64,000 nucleotides of DNA from Tabrizicola sp. (GTDB lineage Bacteria; Pseudomonadota; Alphaproteobacteria; Rhodobacterales; Rhodobacteraceae). The stretch covers positions 468,042-532,041 of the forward strand of contig NZ_JALHQD010000003.1 of the NCBI RefSeq assembly GCF_022842145.1, read 5' to 3'. The translations under genes and the position numbers were made by a program. The notes under the pieces were generated by a model that saw only the letters and a program-made list of their open reading frames with translations, had not been told where the DNA came from and ran no database searches. Positions 28,393 to 35,642 of the stretch are shown here, one piece after another; positions within the stretch are counted from its first letter, which is position 1, and each line of letters opens with the position of its first letter.

Positions 28393-29988
28393 TCAGACCA
28401 TCATTTCCTTGGTCGCAGTCAGCTTGACGCCGGGATAATCGCGGACGACTCGGTCGATGTCCCATTGCAGGCGGGTCAGGAACACAAGGTCCCCGTCACT
28501 GTCATGCGCGATGTGGCCCTTGTTGACGTTGACCAGCTTTTCCATGTCGGCCTTGTCGCCGGAAATCCAGCGAGCGCTGGTGAAGTTCGATCCTTCAAAG
28601 CGGACGGGCAGTGAGTATTCCTGCTCGATCCGGCTGGCCAGCACGTCAAATTGCAGCGCGCCGACGACGCCGACGATGTAGCCCGAACCGATCATCGGCT
28701 TGAAGACCTTGGCGGCCCCTTCCTCGGCGAACTGGGTCAGGGCCTTTTCCAGATGCTTGGCCTTCATCGGGTCCATCGCCCGGATGGACTGTAGAAGTTC
28801 CGGCGCGAAGGAGGGGATGCCGGTGAAGCGCAGGGATTCCCCTTCGGTCAGCGCGTCGCCGATGCGCAGTTGTCCGTGGTTCGGGATACCGATGATGTCA
28901 CCGGCCCAGGCTTCCTCGGCCAGCTCGCGGTCGGCGGCCAGGAAGAGGACGGGGTTGGTGATCGACATCGGCTTTTTGGTGCGGACATGGTGCAGCTTCA
29001 TGCCGCGTTCGAAATGGCCCGAGGCCAGGCGCACAAAGGCCACCCGGTCGCGGTGCTTGGGGTCCATATTGGCCTGGACCTTGAAGACAAAGCCGGTGAC
29101 CGGGCTTTCGCTGGGATCGACCTGGCGTTCGGCGGCTTTCTGGGGCTCGGGCTCGGGCCCGTATTCGCCGATGCCGTCCATCAATTCCTTCACGCCGAAC
29201 GAGTTGATCGCCGAGCCGAACCAGATCGGCGTCATCGAGCCGTTGAGGAAAGCCGTGCGGTCGAAGGCGGGGAGCAGTTCGCGCGCCATCTCCAGCTCGT
29301 CATGGAACTTCTGCAAAAGCTCGGCCGGGATGTGCTCGGCCAGCTTCGGGTCGTCCACGCCGCTGATCTTGATCGATTCCGCCACCTTGTTGCGGTCGGC
29401 GCGGTCCATGATCTCCAGCTTGTCGTGCAGAAGGTCATAGGCGCCCACGAAATCGCGCCCGACGCCGATGGGCCAGGAGGCCGGGGTCACGTCGATCGCC
29501 AGGTTTTCCTGGATCTCGTCGATGATTTCGAACACGTCGCGGGATTCGCGGTCCATCTTGTTGCAGAAGGTCAGGATCGGCAGGTCGCGCAGACGGCAGA
29601 CCTCGAACAGCTTGCGGGTCTGGGATTCGACGCCCTTCGCCCCGTCGATCACCATGATCGCGGCGTCGACGGCCGTGAGGGTGCGGTAGGTGTCTTCCGA
29701 GAAATCGCTGTGGCCGGGCGTGTCCACCAGGTTGAAGCGGTACTGCCGGAAATCGAAGGACATCGCCGAGGCGCTGACGGAAATGCCCCGCTCCTGCTCC
29801 AGCTTCATGAAGTCCGACCGCGTGCGCCGCGCGTCGCCCTTGGCACGGACCTGACCGGCCATCTGGATCGCGCCCCCGAACAGCAGGAACTTTTCGGTCA
29901 GCGTCGTTTTCCCGGCGTCGGGGTGCGAGATGATCGCAAAAGTCCGGCGGCGGGCGATTTCGGGCGGAAGGGGGGCACGGTTCGACAT
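28393..29988 (-). CDS. prfC: Peptide chain release factor 3
   Basis: A GTPase that recycles RF1/RF2 from the ribosome after termination; 531 residues. The G-domain motifs are SHPDAGKTTLTEK (G1), ERGISVSASAM (switch I), DTPGHSDF (G3) and FCNKMDRE (G4). The rest matches domains II and III of RF3, ending LTATKEMMV. The gene stands alone, with a short imperfect hairpin region (28349-28364, AGCCTTC/GAAGGCT) between it and the next gene. Confidence 0.96.
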   Translation of the reverse strand: MSNRAPLPPEIARRRTFAIISHPDAGKTTLTEKFLLFGGAIQMAGQVRAKGDARRTRSDFMKLEQERGISVSASAMSFDFRQYRFNLVDTPGHSDFSEDTYRTLTAVDAAIMVIDGAKGVESQTRKLFEVCRLRDLPILTFCNKMDRESRDVFEIIDEIQENLAIDVTPASWPIGVGRDFVGAYDLLHDKLEIMDRADRNKVAESIKISGVDDPKLAEHIPAELLQKFHDELEMARELLPAFDRTAFLNGSMTPIWFGSAINSFGVKELMDGIGEYGPEPEPQKAAERQVDPSESPVTGFVFKVQANMDPKHRDRVAFVRLASGHFERGMKLHHVRTKKPMSITNPVLFLAADRELAEEAWAGDIIGIPNHGQLRIGDALTEGESLRFTGIPSFAPELLQSIRAMDPMKAKHLEKALTQFAEEGAAKVFKPMIGSGYIVGVVGALQFDVLASRIEQEYSLPVRFEGSNFTSARWISGDKADMEKLVNVNKGHIAHDSDGDLVFLTRLQWDIDRVVRDYPGVKLTATKEMMV

Positions 29989-30096
29989 GGCACCCCCTTA
30001 GCTTGCGCAGGCTTTGGCCGCAACGGGCACGGGGGGTTGCGCGACTCGGATCTGGCGCGCAGGATGAGAACATTGGTGGAACATCAGGAGGATGCC

Positions 30097-30462
30097 ATGA
30101 CCCTGAAAGAGATTGCCGACGAATTGGTCGCCGGTTGCCGCGAAGAGCGCACGCGAGAGAACCTGGACAAGCTTTACGCCCCCGACGCCGTCTCGGTCGA
30201 GGCGATGGACATGGGCGGCGGCCGCGAGACGGTGGGTCTGGCGGGCATCCACGGCAAGCACGACTGGTGGGACGGGGCCTTCGTGACCCACGGGCTGACG
30301 GTCGAGGGGCCGTTCCTCCACGGCGACGACAGATTCGCGGTGATCTTCGGGATGGACACCACGGAAAAAGCGACCGGCCGAAGGAGCCAGGGCCGCGAGG
30401 TGGCGGTCTACCACGTGAAGGACGGCCGGATCGTGCGGGAAGAGTTCTTTTACGGCGGTTGA
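30097..30462 (+). CDS. SnoaL/NTF2-like small protein
   Basis: A protein of 121 residues, starting at ATG 30097 with AGGAGG 5 nt upstream; the in-frame ATG at 30064 has no ribosome site. It shows the cone-shaped NTF2-like pattern: an N-terminal helix (LVAGCREERTRENLDKLYAPDAVSVEA), LAGIHGKHDWWDGAF, and beta strands ending in GREVAVYHVKDGRIVREEFFYG. Such proteins are often small isomerases or ligand-binding proteins; the substrate is unknown. Divergent from prfC. Confidence 0.8.
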   Translation: MTLKEIADELVAGCREERTRENLDKLYAPDAVSVEAMDMGGGRETVGLAGIHGKHDWWDGAFVTHGLTVEGPFLHGDDRFAVIFGMDTTEKATGRRSQGREVAVYHVKDGRIVREEFFYGG

Positions 30463-30510
30463 TCCGGCATCGGCCGGGTTCCTGAAGGAGCGCTGGCGCG
30501 CAAGTCATTT

Positions 30511-30582
30511 GTCTCGTCGTCGGGGCTTGCGCCCTCCTCCTTGAAGTTGGGGGTTTTCCACCCCCAAACCCCCGGAGGATAC
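30511..30582 (-). repeat. Intergenic repeat, copy B (paired with 1803-1870)
   Basis: Reverse-complement match to 1803-1870. In this copy the hairpin is strong: TTGGGGG, TTTTCC, ACCCCCAA on the plus strand. It lies between the SnoaL-like gene and the SDR gene and is likely to fold in the transcript of the former. Its CCCCCGGAGGATACTT end is a string I recall at gene ends across Rhodobacterales. Confidence 0.6.
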
Positions 30583-30611
30583 TTGGGCAAATGTGAAAGA
30601 GCGCAGGGTGC

Positions 30612-30639
30612 TTGTCCTTGTTCCGTCGCCTGCTAGGCT
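30612..30639 (+). promoter_or_regulatory. Candidate promoter of the SDR gene
   Basis: TTGTCC, a 16-nt spacer and TAGGCT, ending 25 nt before the SDR start. TAGGCT-type -10 boxes are frequent in this group. Found by eye, modest support. Confidence 0.3.
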
Positions 30640-30663
30640 TTGGCCAAAGCAGGAGGGTTGCGG

Positions 30664-31440
30664 ATGGATTTGGGGATTGCGGGAAAGCGGGCGCTGGTCT
30701 GCGCGTCGTCCAAGGGCTTGGGCCGGGGCTGCGCCGAGGCGCTGGCGGATGCGGGCGTGGATCTCGTGATGAACGCCCGCGGTGCCGAGGCGCTGGAAGC
30801 GGCGGCGCACGACCTGCGCGCGCGCTATCAGGTGAACGTGACCGCCGTGGCCGCCGACATCACGACCGAGGCGGGTCGCGCGGCGGTACTGGCACATGGC
30901 CCCTTCGACATTCTGGTCACCAACGCCGGAGGCCCGCCGCCGGGGCTATGGTCCGACTGGGCTCGCGAGGATTTCATCAAGGCGCTGGACGCCAACATGC
31001 TGACCCCCATCGCGCTGATGCAGTCCGTTCTGCCCGGCATGATGGCCAAGGGCTGGGGCCGGGTCGTGAACATCACCAGTGTTTCGGTCAAGGCGCCGGT
31101 GCCGGTCCTGGGCCTGTCGAACGCGGCCCGCGCGGGGCTGACGGGGTTCGTGGGCGGGACCTCGCGGCAGGTGGCGGGCAAGGGTGTGACGATCAACAAC
31201 CTCTTGCCCGGCATCCATGCCACCGACCGGGCGATTGCGCTGGATGCAGCCGTGGTCAGGACACGGGGGATCAGCATGGAAGAGGCGATCAGCGAACGCT
31301 CCGCCACGATCCCGGCGGGGCGCTACGGCACCCCGGCCGAATTCGGCGCCGCCTGCGCGTTTCTCTGCTCGCAGCACGCGGGCTTCATCGTCGGGCAGAA
31401 CATCCTCTTGGACGGCGGGGCTACCAACGCGACGCTCTAG
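30664..31440 (+). CDS. Atypical short-chain dehydrogenase/reductase lacking Tyr and Lys of the active site
   Basis: A Rossmann-fold SDR of 258 residues, start at ATG 30664 with AGGAGG 7 nt upstream. The cofactor segment is CASSKGLGRG (13-22) with NAGG at 87-90. The catalytic serine is present (S139 in VNITSV). At the positions of the YxxxK pair the protein reads SNAAR, giving S152 and R156 in place of Tyr and Lys. The C-terminal GQNILLDGGATNATL is typical. The missing Tyr makes classical hydride transfer unlikely, so it may be a non-canonical or binding-only member. Annotation pipelines would call it 3-oxoacyl-ACP reductase-like; I do not support that activity. It overlaps the convergent membrane gene by 4 nt. 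Confidence 0.85.
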   Translation: MDLGIAGKRALVCASSKGLGRGCAEALADAGVDLVMNARGAEALEAAAHDLRARYQVNVTAVAADITTEAGRAAVLAHGPFDILVTNAGGPPPGLWSDWAREDFIKALDANMLTPIALMQSVLPGMMAKGWGRVVNITSVSVKAPVPVLGLSNAARAGLTGFVGGTSRQVAGKGVTINNLLPGIHATDRAIALDAAVVRTRGISMEEAISERSATIPAGRYGTPAEFGAACAFLCSQHAGFIVGQNILLDGGATNATL

Positions 31441-31907
31441 CGCGCCTTCGCCCGTCCCGGATCGACGATGCCAAGCAGGAACAGCGCCGCACCGCCGCCG
31501 ATCCAGGCCCAGCCACCGGTTCCCAGAACCTCGGAGGCCAGCACGAAGAGGCGATTGGCCTCTTCCATCGTCCACTGCGGCTCGAGGATGCCCAGCGTTT
31601 CTCGCACGCGCCAGACCAGCGTTCCGGCAAGGCCGACGATGCTGAGGCCGGTGAGGAAGGCCAGCCAGCGCCGTTCCAGTCCCACCAGGGACAGCACGGT
31701 GAACAGCGCGGCCAGAAGGAACGAGAAGAGGAAGAGCCGCACTTCGTTCGGTGCCTGGGCCAGGTAGGTCTCAATCGAGGCGCGGTCGAAAGCGGGCAGG
31801 GCGTTCCAGGGTGCCAGATTGCTGCCGACCGGAGTGGCGATCCAGGGCAGGAACAGGCCGGCAAGCACGGAAATGGCGCACAAAAGCGCAAGCGCACGAA
31901 ACAGCAT
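31437..31907 (-). CDS. Four-helix membrane protein of unknown function
   Basis: A protein of 156 residues with four hydrophobic segments: ALALLCAISVLAGLFLPW, LFLFSFLLAALFTVLSLVGL, WLAFLTGLSIVGLAGTL and WAWIGGGAALFLLGIV. The start is ATG 31907; an upstream GGAAGG on the minus strand serves as ribosome site. No family is recognised. Its end overlaps the stop of the convergent SDR gene. Confidence 0.7.
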   Translation of the reverse strand: MLFRALALLCAISVLAGLFLPWIATPVGSNLAPWNALPAFDRASIETYLAQAPNEVRLFLFSFLLAALFTVLSLVGLERRWLAFLTGLSIVGLAGTLVWRVRETLGILEPQWTMEEANRLFVLASEVLGTGGWAWIGGGAALFLLGIVDPGRAKAR

Positions 31908-32072
31908 GACCGGACCTTCCTGTCCAGGAATGAAAACAGTTTCCCCATATCGCCGCATTCTGTGCAAATCGTGGACAGTTTGCGCCATTTTTGCGGTGCT
32001 GCAGGCCGGACGCGGCGGTTGTAGCGGCGGAAGGGCGCTGGTAGACAAATCCGAGAAATACTCCAGGACAGC

Positions 32073-33155
32073 ATGCCCGACAGCACTCCCCTTCGGCTTG
32101 AGGTCCGCCATCTGGTGCGTGCGTTCGGCGGGCGGCGGGTGGTGGACGATGTGTCGCTTACGGTGGCGGCCGGGCAGGTGACCTGTCTCCTGGGCCCGTC
32201 GGGCTGCGGGAAGTCCACCACGCTGCGGATCATCGCGGGGGTCGAGCGGGCCGATGCGGGCGAGATCCTGCTGGACGGCAATGTGGTCGCGGGACCCCGC
32301 GTGCATGTCCCGCCCGAGGCGCGTTCGGTCGGGCTGATGTTTCAGGATTTCGCCCTGTTCCCGCATCTGACCGTGGCCGAGAATGTCGCGTTCGGCTTGC
32401 GCGTCGACCGGACCGAAAAAGCGCGGCGCGTGGGCGAGCTGCTGGAAAAGGTCGATCTTGCCGGCTTTGGGTCGAAACACCCGCATGAGCTTTCGGGGGG
32501 CGAGCAGCAGCGGGTTGCGCTGGCCCGGGCGCTTGCGCCAAAGCCGCGGGTCATGCTGATGGACGAGCCGTTCTCAGGCCTGGACAACCGGCTCCGCGAC
32601 GGCATCCGCGACCGCACGCTGGAGCTTTTGAAGGAAGAAGGTGCTGCCGTCCTTCTGGTCACGCATGAGCCTGACGAAGCGATGCGCATGGCCGACGAGA
32701 TCGCGCTGATGCGGGCCGGCCGGATCGTCCAGAAGGGCGCGCCCTACAACGTCTACAACGCCCCGGTCGACAAGGTCGCGGCGGCGTTCTTCAGCGATAT
32801 CAACGTGATCCGGGGCACGTCCCGGGGAGCCCTGACCGAAACCCCGTTCGGGGCCTTTCTCACGCCCGGTCATGCCGACGGCGGCGCGGTCGAGATCGTG
32901 ATCCGCCCGCAGCATCTGCGGATCGACTTCGATCGCGGCGGTCGCGGCCCGAACCCGACGCCCGAGGACGGGGTTCCGGCCCGCGGCACGGTCCTGCGCA
33001 GCCGCTATCTTGGCCGCGAAAGCCTGGTCGACTTCGCGATGGACTTCGAAGGCGCAAAACTGACCGCATCCGTGCCCGGGGTGTTCCTGCCGAAGCCGGG
33101 CACCGTGCTTTGGCTGATGATCCGGCGGGAACGTTGCTTCGTCTTCGGGGTCTAG
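32073..33155 (+). CDS. ABC transporter ATP-binding protein, Fe3+/spermidine-type, with TOBE domain
   Basis: A cytoplasmic ATPase of 360 residues. It has Walker A GPSGCGKST, Q-loop FQDFALFPHLTVAENVAFGL, signature LSGGEQQRVALARA, Walker B VMLMDEPFSGLD and the switch His in LLVTHEPDEAMRMADE. Residues about 235-360 form the C-terminal TOBE-like region (VIRPQHLRIDF, SRYLGRESLVDF). This is the FbpC/PotA/AfuC architecture. No permease or binding protein is adjacent, so its partners must be encoded elsewhere. Its end overlaps the convergent regulator gene by 4 nt. Confidence 0.9.
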   Translation: MPDSTPLRLEVRHLVRAFGGRRVVDDVSLTVAAGQVTCLLGPSGCGKSTTLRIIAGVERADAGEILLDGNVVAGPRVHVPPEARSVGLMFQDFALFPHLTVAENVAFGLRVDRTEKARRVGELLEKVDLAGFGSKHPHELSGGEQQRVALARALAPKPRVMLMDEPFSGLDNRLRDGIRDRTLELLKEEGAAVLLVTHEPDEAMRMADEIALMRAGRIVQKGAPYNVYNAPVDKVAAAFFSDINVIRGTSRGALTETPFGAFLTPGHADGGAVEIVIRPQHLRIDFDRGGRGPNPTPEDGVPARGTVLRSRYLGRESLVDFAMDFEGAKLTASVPGVFLPKPGTVLWLMIRRERCFVFGV

Positions 33156-33826
33156 CCTGCGTGCAACCGCCGCCAGTCGGCAAGCGTCCTGCCGGGATCG
33201 TCCGGGAAGGTATCGCCTGCCAGAACGAGGGTCTCGATCCGGTCAACGCGGAAGCTCCGGAAATCGCCCCGCACTTCGCACCAGGTCGCCTGCGTCCAGA
33301 CCCGACCCCAGAACTCCAGCACCAGCGGCCGCACCGGGCGGACCGATGCAGTGCCTTCACCATCGACATAGCCGATCAGGATCCGCTGCCTCAGCCGGAT
33401 CGCGCGGCGGAGGACGGGCAGGTGGCGGGCAGCGGCCAGGGCCTCGGCACCGGGGAAAACCCAGCTCTCCTCGCCCATCCCGTCCAGAAGGCGGGCGGGC
33501 AGGACGGCGGTGACCTTGCCGAGCAGGCTTTCCGCCGCCCGGGTCAGCGAAGGGTCCGCGCCGCGTGACACCAGTTGCAGGCCCAGCGTCAGGGCCTGCA
33601 CTTCGTCGGGTGTCAGCGTCAGAGGTGGCAAGGTCACCGGCTCCCGCAGGATATAGCCCACCCCGCGTTCGCCCTCGACCGGCAGGCCCGAGGCGATCAG
33701 CGTCGCCATGTCGCGCCAAAGGGTGCGGGTCGACACCTCCAGCCGTTCGGCCATGTCGCGGGCGGTATGAAGCCGCCCGTCGCGCAGGATCTGGATCAGT
33801 TCGAACAGACGGTCGGTGCGGCGCAT
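33152..33826 (-). CDS. YafY-type transcriptional regulator with HTH and WYL-like domain
   Basis: A protein of 224 residues. The N-terminal DeoR-like winged helix (about 1-60) reads LHTARDMAERLEVSTRTLWRDMATL, followed by [15 protein letters not shown]. The C-terminal half (about 135-215) is WYL-like (LRRAIRLRQRILIGYVDGEG, VRPLVLEFWGRVWTQATWCEVRGDFRSFRVDRI), a ligand-sensing module. It is the second gene of a two-gene unit behind the small monooxygenase-like gene. The palindrome CTGACA-N6-TGTCAG lies upstream of that unit, so autoregulation is likely. A shorter paralogue lies at 34285-34638. Confidence 0.88.
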   Translation of the reverse strand: MRRTDRLFELIQILRDGRLHTARDMAERLEVSTRTLWRDMATLIASGLPVEGERGVGYILREPVTLPPLTLTPDEVQALTLGLQLVSRGADPSLTRAAESLLGKVTAVLPARLLDGMGEESWVFPGAEALAAARHLPVLRRAIRLRQRILIGYVDGEGTASVRPVRPLVLEFWGRVWTQATWCEVRGDFRSFRVDRIETLVLAGDTFPDDPGRTLADWRRLHAG

Positions 33827-33846
33827 GGGGCAGGGTGGGCCGGGGA

Positions 33847-34146
33847 TCAGTCCAGCGTCAAGGCCAGCTCTTCGTGGCGCATCCGGGCAGAGGGCCCGTC
33901 GATCAGCGCCATGAAGGGGGCGAAGTCGGGGTCAGCCATGACGGCCTGGGCCGCAGCCTCGGCCTGGGTCAGGGTCTCCCAGGTCACGGCATCGGTCCAG
34001 TGGCCGTCCGGCCCCCGCGACAGGCGGCGGAAGAGGAAACCGGGCTGGCGGCGGATCAGGGCCTCGGTGCCACGGGCGGCGGCCAGAAAGGCGACGTCAG
34101 TTGTGCCGGGGACAAGAGCGAAGGTGACATATTCGATCACGCGCAT
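33847..34146 (-). CDS. Small ABM/EthD-like protein (dimeric alpha-beta barrel)
   Basis: A protein of 99 residues. It begins MRVIEYVTFALVPGTTDVAFLAAARGTEALI and continues QPGFLFRRLSRGPDGHWTDAVTWETL, the pattern of antibiotic-biosynthesis-monooxygenase-like barrels. The start is ATG 34146 with AAGGAG upstream on the minus strand; the open frame to 34266 is rejected because it would cross the hairpins and the operator. It lies 20 nt before the YafY-type regulator gene and is probably its regulated partner. Confidence 0.75.
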   Translation of the reverse strand: MRVIEYVTFALVPGTTDVAFLAAARGTEALIRRQPGFLFRRLSRGPDGHWTDAVTWETLTQAEAAAQAVMADPDFAPFMALIDGPSARMRHEELALTLD

Positions 34147-34190
34147 CGGGAACTCCTTGGTTGCGATGCGGTGGGTATGGCAGGGGGCAA

Positions 34191-34208
34191 CTGACAAGGG
34201 TCTGTCAG
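34191..34208. promoter_or_regulatory. Operator-like palindrome 1: CTGACA-N6-TGTCAG
   Basis: A perfect 6-bp inverted repeat with a 6-nt spacer, 45 nt upstream of the monooxygenase-like gene and hence of the regulator operon. The same arms with the same spacing recur at 34678-34697, upstream of the paralogous regulator. Two matching sites in front of two related regulators strongly suggest the binding site of this regulator family. Confidence 0.7.
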
Positions 34209-34226
34209 CAACGTTGGCGCCGGGCC

Positions 34227-34273
34227 AAATTTCTTGAGGAAGAAATTTTTCAAAATCCTTCCTCAAGGATTTT
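34227..34273 (-). terminator. Double hairpin with complementary loops behind the short regulator gene
   Basis: Two perfect 9-bp stems stand side by side on the plus strand: AAATTTCTT-GAGG-AAGAAATTT (34227-34248) and AAAATCCTT-CCTC-AAGGATTTT (34252-34273). The tetraloops GAGG and CCTC are complementary, and CTTGAGGAAG / CTTCCTCAAG can pair across the two, giving an alternative larger hairpin. On the minus strand it follows the stop of the short regulator (34285) and could serve as terminator or attenuator ahead of the next minus-strand operon. Confidence 0.65.
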
Positions 34274-34284
34274 GGGCTCCCGGC

Positions 34285-34638
34285 TTAGCTCTCCGCCTCG
34301 ATCCCCGATTGCGGCAGCAGCGTTGCGACCTTGTACAGCAGGCTCCGCGCCGCCTTCGCCCGCGGGTTACCCTCTTGCCCCACGTGCCGAAGCCCCTCGA
34401 CCAGCGCCTCCAGCTCCTCCGGCGTCAGCATCGTCGGCGGCAGCATCAAGGGCGAGCGCAGGATGTAGCCCAACCCCCGTTCGCCCTCGACCGGCAGTCC
34501 GGTCGCCGCCAGCATCTCCATGTCGCGCCAGATCGTCCGGGTCGACACCCCGAGTCGCGCGGCCAGTTCCGAGGCCGTGTGCAGCCGCCCGTCGCGCAGG
34601 GATTGGACGATGTCGTACAGGCGCGCGTCGCGTTTCAT
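34285..34638 (-). CDS. Short YafY-type regulator lacking the WYL domain
   Basis: A protein of 117 residues. Residues 1-62 closely resemble the start of the 224-residue regulator: [22 protein letters not shown] and [15 protein letters not shown] are shared. A helical part follows ([20 protein letters not shown]), and the protein stops where the paralogue enters its WYL region. The downstream gap does not contain the missing half. It may be a natural short form acting as a constitutive or competing DNA-binding protein. The start is ATG 34638; the frame to 34674 has no ribosome site. The matching palindrome lies 40 nt upstream. Confidence 0.8.
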   Translation of the reverse strand: MKRDARLYDIVQSLRDGRLHTASELAARLGVSTRTIWRDMEMLAATGLPVEGERGLGYILRSPLMLPPTMLTPEELEALVEGLRHVGQEGNPRAKAARSLLYKVATLLPQSGIEAES

Positions 34639-34677
34639 CGGGTTTCCAGCCGTAGCAAGGGCAATATTGCCCATCTT

Positions 34678-34697
34678 ACTGACAAAATACTGTCAGT
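34678..34697. promoter_or_regulatory. Operator-like palindrome 2: ACTGACA-N6-TGTCAGT
   Basis: A perfect 7-bp inverted repeat with a 6-nt A/T-rich spacer. It lies in the 169-bp gap between the short regulator (minus) and tatA (plus). It has the same core as the site at 34191-34208. It most simply controls the short regulator; an effect on tatABC is possible but less likely, 110 nt upstream. Confidence 0.7.
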
Positions 34698-34807
34698 TGT
34701 CTGCCCCGCGCAAGCCGCTTGGGTCTTGGAACCGACCCGGTGAGGGGCGTAATCAGACACCAGAGACGGGACATGGCCCCACGCCGGGGCCGCATACGGA
34801 GGTTAAC

Positions 34808-35020
34808 ATGTTCAACAACATCGGTCTGCCGGGACTTCTGCTTATCGCGGTCGTGGTCCTTGTACTGTTCGGCAAGGGCAAGGTGTCCAGCCTGATGGGC
34901 GAGGTCGGCAAGGGCATCACCGCCTTCAAGAAGGGCGTCGGGGACGGCAATGCCGAGATCGAGGCCCAGAAGGCCGCCGAGGCCAAGGACGTCACGCCGT
35001 CCGAGAAGGAAAAGGTCTGA
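34808..35020 (+). CDS. tatA: Sec-independent protein translocase subunit TatA
   Basis: A 70-residue pore-forming component of the twin-arginine translocase. It has a short N-terminal transmembrane helix ([18 protein letters not shown]), the FGKGK hinge and an amphipathic helix ([19 protein letters not shown]). The tail is charged. The start has ACGGAGGTTAAC as ribosome site. First gene of tatABC; Tat substrates in this window include the BMP-type binding protein at 59432. Confidence 0.95.
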   Translation: MFNNIGLPGLLLIAVVVLVLFGKGKVSSLMGEVGKGITAFKKGVGDGNAEIEAQKAAEAKDVTPSEKEKV

Positions 35021-35045
35021 CCCGGACCGGCCAAGGTAACGCAAT

Positions 35046-35642
35046 ATGGAACTCAGCTGGTCCGAGCTACTCATCGTGGGCCTCGTCGCGCTGATCGTGA
35101 TCGGCCCGAAGGACCTGCCCGGCATGTTCCGCGAGCTGGGTCGCTTTACCGCGAAGATCCGCTCGATGGGGCGCGAATTCAGCCGCGCGATGGAGCAGGC
35201 CGCGAAGGAATCCGGCGTCAAGGACGTGGCGGACGATTTGCGGAAGGTGACTTCGCCCAAGGCGATGGGGCTTGAAGCGGTGAAATCCGCCGCCGACAAG
35301 TTCGAGAAATGGGACCCGATGAAGAACCCCGCGGTGCCCACGAAGCCCCTGACCCCGCCGCCAATGCCAGCCGCAACGACGCCAGCCGCAACGACGCCCG
35401 CCGCAATGACGCCCGCTCCTGCTGCCGCCGTGGTAGCCGAGGCGGTCCCTGCCGCGGCTCCGGTCGGGCCCGCGACGGCGGCGCTTTACGAACAGAAGGC
35501 GGCGCGCAAGGCGGTGCTGGATGAAGCCGCCGCAAAGCTGAAGGCGATCTCGCCTGCCGATGCGACCGCATCGGCACCGGCACCCAACACGCCGGGACGC
35601 CGCCGCAAGAAGCCGGAAAGCCCGGCCGGGGACGCAGAATGA
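35046..35642 (+). CDS. tatB: Sec-independent protein translocase subunit TatB
   Basis: The receptor partner of TatC; 198 residues. The N-terminus MELSWSELLIVGLVALIVIGPKDLPGMFRELGRF is typical, with the conserved glutamate in the helix and the GPKDLP hinge. A long amphipathic helix follows. The C-terminal half is an Ala/Pro/Thr-rich tail with repeated ATTPAA units, as often seen in alphaproteobacteria. It overlaps tatC by 4 nt. Confidence 0.95.
   Translation: MELSWSELLIVGLVALIVIGPKDLPGMFRELGRFTAKIRSMGREFSRAMEQAAKESGVKDVADDLRKVTSPKAMGLEAVKSAADKFEKWDPMKNPAVPTKPLTPPPMPAATTPAATTPAAMTPAPAAAVVAEAVPAAAPVGPATAALYEQKAARKAVLDEAAAKLKAISPADATASAPAPNTPGRRRKKPESPAGDAE

Noticed and set aside
30664-31440. 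Calling the SDR a 3-oxoacyl-ACP reductase (FabG)
   Set aside because: The active-site Tyr and Lys are absent, so the activity is not supported.
33847-34266. Longer start for the ABM-like protein at 34266
   Set aside because: The extension would run through the operator palindrome and the twin hairpins, while ATG 34146 has an AAGGAG site.
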